Shown here piece by piece: positions 6,725 to 8,862 of a DNA stretch of 8,862 nt. Made by a program: the position numbers and the translations under genes. The DNA is taken from NCBI GenBank assembly GCA_903827735.1, contig CAIKJM010000019.1:1-8862 (forward strand), read 5' to 3'. Each line of letters starts with the position of its first letter. The first letter of the stretch is position 1. Source of the stretch: an uncultured Rhodanobacter sp. GTDB taxonomy: Bacteria > Pseudomonadota > Gammaproteobacteria > Xanthomonadales > Rhodanobacteraceae. The notes under the pieces are model-generated. The model was given only the letters and a program-made list of their open reading frames with translations, was not told the DNA's origin and ran no database searches.

Positions 6725-7548
6725 CCTGCCTGCTCCATCGAAAACCCCAGTGTGTGCCAGTGCTGCTGAACTTCGCGGGTGATGGTACCCGGCGCATAGA
6801 CCCGATCGCCGAGCAAGCTTACCGGCACAATGCCCCGCACGCTGGAGGTCAGAAAAATCTCCTCGGCCCCGCGCAGCGCATCCAGCGGGATATCGCGGAT
6901 TCGCGTCTGCGGAAACGCCTGCAATACCTCGGCACGCGCGACGCCGGCGACGCCGCAGCGATCCACCGATGGCGTCAGCAGCGCACCGTCGATGACGGCA
7001 AAAACATTGGCCATGGTGGCGCAGACGACGCGACCATCAGTATCGCAGAGCAGGCCCTCAGCAATCGCCGGATCGCTCCATTCGGCGCGCGCCAGCACCT
7101 GCTCCAGCCGATTGAGATGCTTGATGCCGGCGAGTAATGGCTGCAGCGCCAGACGCATCTCACAGAAGCGGATATGCACGCCGGCTGCATAACTGCTCGC
7201 GGGCACGGCAGGCGCTGCAAAAGCCGCAACAATGCGGGTCGCCGATGAGGACGCTGGTGGCGCATAACCGCGCTCGCCCACGCCGCGAGTCAGCGTGATG
7301 CGCACGACAGCGTGCGGCAGATCGCCAATGACCGAGATCGCCTCGTTCCACAGCTGCGCGGCATTAGGTGCCGGCAGGTGCAAACGCCGGCAGCTTTCGT
7401 CGAGTCGCTGCATATGCCGCTGCCACAGCGGCGCGCTCGCTCCGATGAAGCGGATGGTTTCGAACAGCCCGTCGCCGTAGGCCAGTCCGCGGTCCAGCGG
7501 AGAGACGGCGCCCTCGGCAGAACCATTGACAAGCGTGGTCACAGCCAT
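6721..7548 (-). CDS. pabC: Aminodeoxychorismate lyase (4-amino-4-deoxychorismate lyase)
   Basis: A 275-residue PLP-dependent class IV aminotransferase-fold enzyme that splits 4-amino-4-deoxychorismate into p-aminobenzoate and pyruvate for folate synthesis. The N-terminal signature DRGLAYGDGLFET lies at 19-31. The PLP-binding lysine is K143 within AGIKHLNRLEQVLAR, which is typical of PabC, not of branched-chain aminotransferases. TMANVF (178-183) and GVAGVAR (199-205) match the cofactor phosphate-binding region, and LTSSVRGIVPV (233-243) the substrate side. The ATG overlaps the pabB stop by one base (TGATG), and no strong Shine-Dalgarno is visible, so translational coupling to pabB is likely. 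A D-amino acid aminotransferase is the main alternative, but the pabB neighbour and the K143 motif argue against it. Confidence 0.94.
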   Translation of the reverse strand: MAVTTLVNGSAEGAVSPLDRGLAYGDGLFETIRFIGASAPLWQRHMQRLDESCRRLHLPAPNAAQLWNEAISVIGDLPHAVVRITLTRGVGERGYAPPASSSATRIVAAFAAPAVPASSYAAGVHIRFCEMRLALQPLLAGIKHLNRLEQVLARAEWSDPAIAEGLLCDTDGRVVCATMANVFAVIDGALLTPSVDRCGVAGVARAEVLQAFPQTRIRDIPLDALRGAEEIFLTSSVRGIVPVSLLGDRVYAPGTITREVQQHWHTLGFSMEQAG

Positions 7549-8862
7549 CAGTCGGGCATTCCCAACGCACGAAGCAATCCACGCGCCTTGGCGCGGGTTT
7601 CATCAAGCTCAAGCTCGGCGACTGAATCGGCCACGATGCCGGCACCGGCGCGCAGGCTGACCTGGTCACCGACCAGCGTCAGCGTGCGTATCAGGATATT
7701 CAAATCGAGGTCGCCGCTGCGGTCGAGATAGCCCAGTGCGCCGGTGTAGGCGCCGCGGGGCGCATCTTCCAGTTCGGCAATAATTTCCATGCAGCGCACC
7801 TTTGGGCAGCCGGTGATCGTGCCACCCGGGAACGTGGCGGCGATGACTGCGCCGGGTGTGATCTCGTCGCGCAATCGGCCTCGTACATTGGAGACGATGT
7901 GGTGAACGTGGGCGTAACTCTCCACCGCCATCAACTCGTCCACCTCGACCGTGCCGGGCACACAAACGCGGCCCAGGTCGTTGCGCTCCAGGTCGATCAG
8001 CATCACGTGCTCGGCGCGCTCTTTCGGATGGGCGGTGAGCTCGCGAATGCGCTCGCTGTCGTCATCGCCGGGCAATCGCGCGCGCGTGCCCGCGATCGGT
8101 CGGGTTTGCGCCAGACCCTGACGCACCTCCACCAGCCGCTCTGGCGATGAACTCACCACCGCCCAGTCAGGCTGCTGCAGCAAGCCGGCGAAGGGTGCAG
8201 GATTGGCTTGGCGCAACGGAAGGTAAAGCGATGCGGGCGAGGGCGCTTCGACAAACTGCGTATGCCAGGCGCGCGAGAGATTCACCTGAAAAATGTCGCC
8301 CGAGCGCAGATGTTCGTGGATGCTTTCCACGCCTTTGAGAAACAACTCAGGCGCATCCTCGCGCCACCCTTTCAACCGCGGCAACGGAGGAATCACCGGC
8401 GCCGCGGCGAGATCGGCCTCGAGCTGATCGAGCAGGTTTTCGTCACCTGCTTCAGCGATCAAATACGTGCAATCGCCAACATGATCGACGATGACTGCCG
8501 CAGGACAACGAATGGCCAACGCCACGGGCAAAACCGACGATGGACACAGCCGCAGGCGCGGCTCGATCTCGCCGGCAAGTTCATACGCCAGTAGGAGCAC
8601 CCAGCCGCCATGAAACGGCAGTTGATCATCCTCAGCCGCTGCAACGCGCTCGGCTTTCCACGCAGCATCCAGCGCATCGAGAAAAGCACCGCCAATAACC
8701 TCCCCTGCCCCATCGCGAACAATGCCATCGGCACCCAGCGTCAGCGCCTCACGCGGAAACGCAAACAGGATGTCGTAACGTGACTGCGCTGTGCCACGCA
8801 CCACGCTTTCGAGCAGGCAGGGATAGCGCGCCGGAAAGGCGGCGGCCGGCGCAAGTAAATCG
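7548..8862 (-). CDS. pabB: Aminodeoxychorismate synthase component I (5' end outside window)
   Basis: The chorismate-binding subunit that, with a PabA-type glutaminase not present here, aminates chorismate to 4-amino-4-deoxychorismate. The first GTG in the window (8802-8804) is not the real start. The frame stays open to the edge and encodes coding-like residues including LLES (8805-8816), so the gene is partial at its 5' end. Numbered from that GTG, GDIFQVNLSR (169-178), PIAGT (236-240), DLERNDLGRV (271-280), FPGGTITGCPK (325-335), GAYTGALGY (351-359) and AGAGIVADS (386-394) are the chorismate-enzyme signatures. The Lys of the E. coli PabB motif PIKGT is Ala here, as in TrpE. At least 437 residues are visible, which with the adjacent pabC fits PabB better than the longer TrpE. 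The fabF gene is often next upstream in relatives. Confidence 0.92.
   Translation of the reverse strand, partial: DLLAPAAAFPARYPCLLESVVRGTAQSRYDILFAFPREALTLGADGIVRDGAGEVIGGAFLDALDAAWKAERVAAAEDDQLPFHGGWVLLLAYELAGEIEPRLRLCPSSVLPVALAIRCPAAVIVDHVGDCTYLIAEAGDENLLDQLEADLAAAPVIPPLPRLKGWREDAPELFLKGVESIHEHLRSGDIFQVNLSRAWHTQFVEAPSPASLYLPLRQANPAPFAGLLQQPDWAVVSSSPERLVEVRQGLAQTRPIAGTRARLPGDDDSERIRELTAHPKERAEHVMLIDLERNDLGRVCVPGTVEVDELMAVESYAHVHHIVSNVRGRLRDEITPGAVIAATFPGGTITGCPKVRCMEIIAELEDAPRGAYTGALGYLDRSGDLDLNILIRTLTLVGDQVSLRAGAGIVADSVAELELDETRAKARGLLRALGMPD

Noticed and set aside
7548..8862. Anthranilate synthase component I (trpE) as the identity of the chorismate enzyme
   Set aside because: PIAGT and LLES are TrpE-like, but the protein is shorter than usual TrpE, is directly coupled to pabC, and sits in the mltG-tmk-holB operon, all of which favour pabB.

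Overview
The window comes from a high-GC bacterial chromosome, and all seven recognisable genes lie on the minus strand. The gene content and order (pabB, pabC, mltG, tmk, holB) match the fatty-acid/folate/replication operon of Gammaproteobacteria. Finding pabB in this chain suggests the Xanthomonadales (Xanthomonadaceae or Rhodanobacteraceae type), but this is inferred from gene order and protein style, not from a database search.

Reading in the direction of transcription (from 8862 down to 1), a compact operon occupies about 8862-3140. It holds pabB (5' end cut by the window edge), pabC, mltG, tmk, holB and a PIG-L/LmbE-family deacetylase. Every junction overlaps by 1 to 10 bases (TGATG, ATGA, GTGA, ATGA, then 10 bases), so the six genes are very probably co-transcribed and translationally coupled. 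pabB and pabC make p-aminobenzoate from chorismate for folate. mltG sets glycan strand ends in the cell wall. tmk makes dTDP, and holB encodes the clamp-loader delta' subunit. The PIG-L deacetylase sits where relatives usually carry pilZ; its substrate is unknown.

Next comes a gap of 200 bases (2940-3139) containing at least three potential hairpins and a small ORF with a good Shine-Dalgarno. It leads to a 961-residue soluble signalling protein, GAF-GAF-PAS-GGDEF-EAL, with complete cyclic-di-GMP synthesis and hydrolysis motifs and an intact inhibitory site. A short hairpin follows its stop codon, and the window then ends in a run of 18 C, probably a contig-edge artefact.

I saw no mobile element, tRNA, rRNA, CRISPR array or clear sign of horizontal transfer. 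Most of the window is ordinary core genome. The points worth a second look are the deacetylase at the end of the operon, the structured leader before the c-di-GMP gene, the PIAGT signature in PabB, and the C run.
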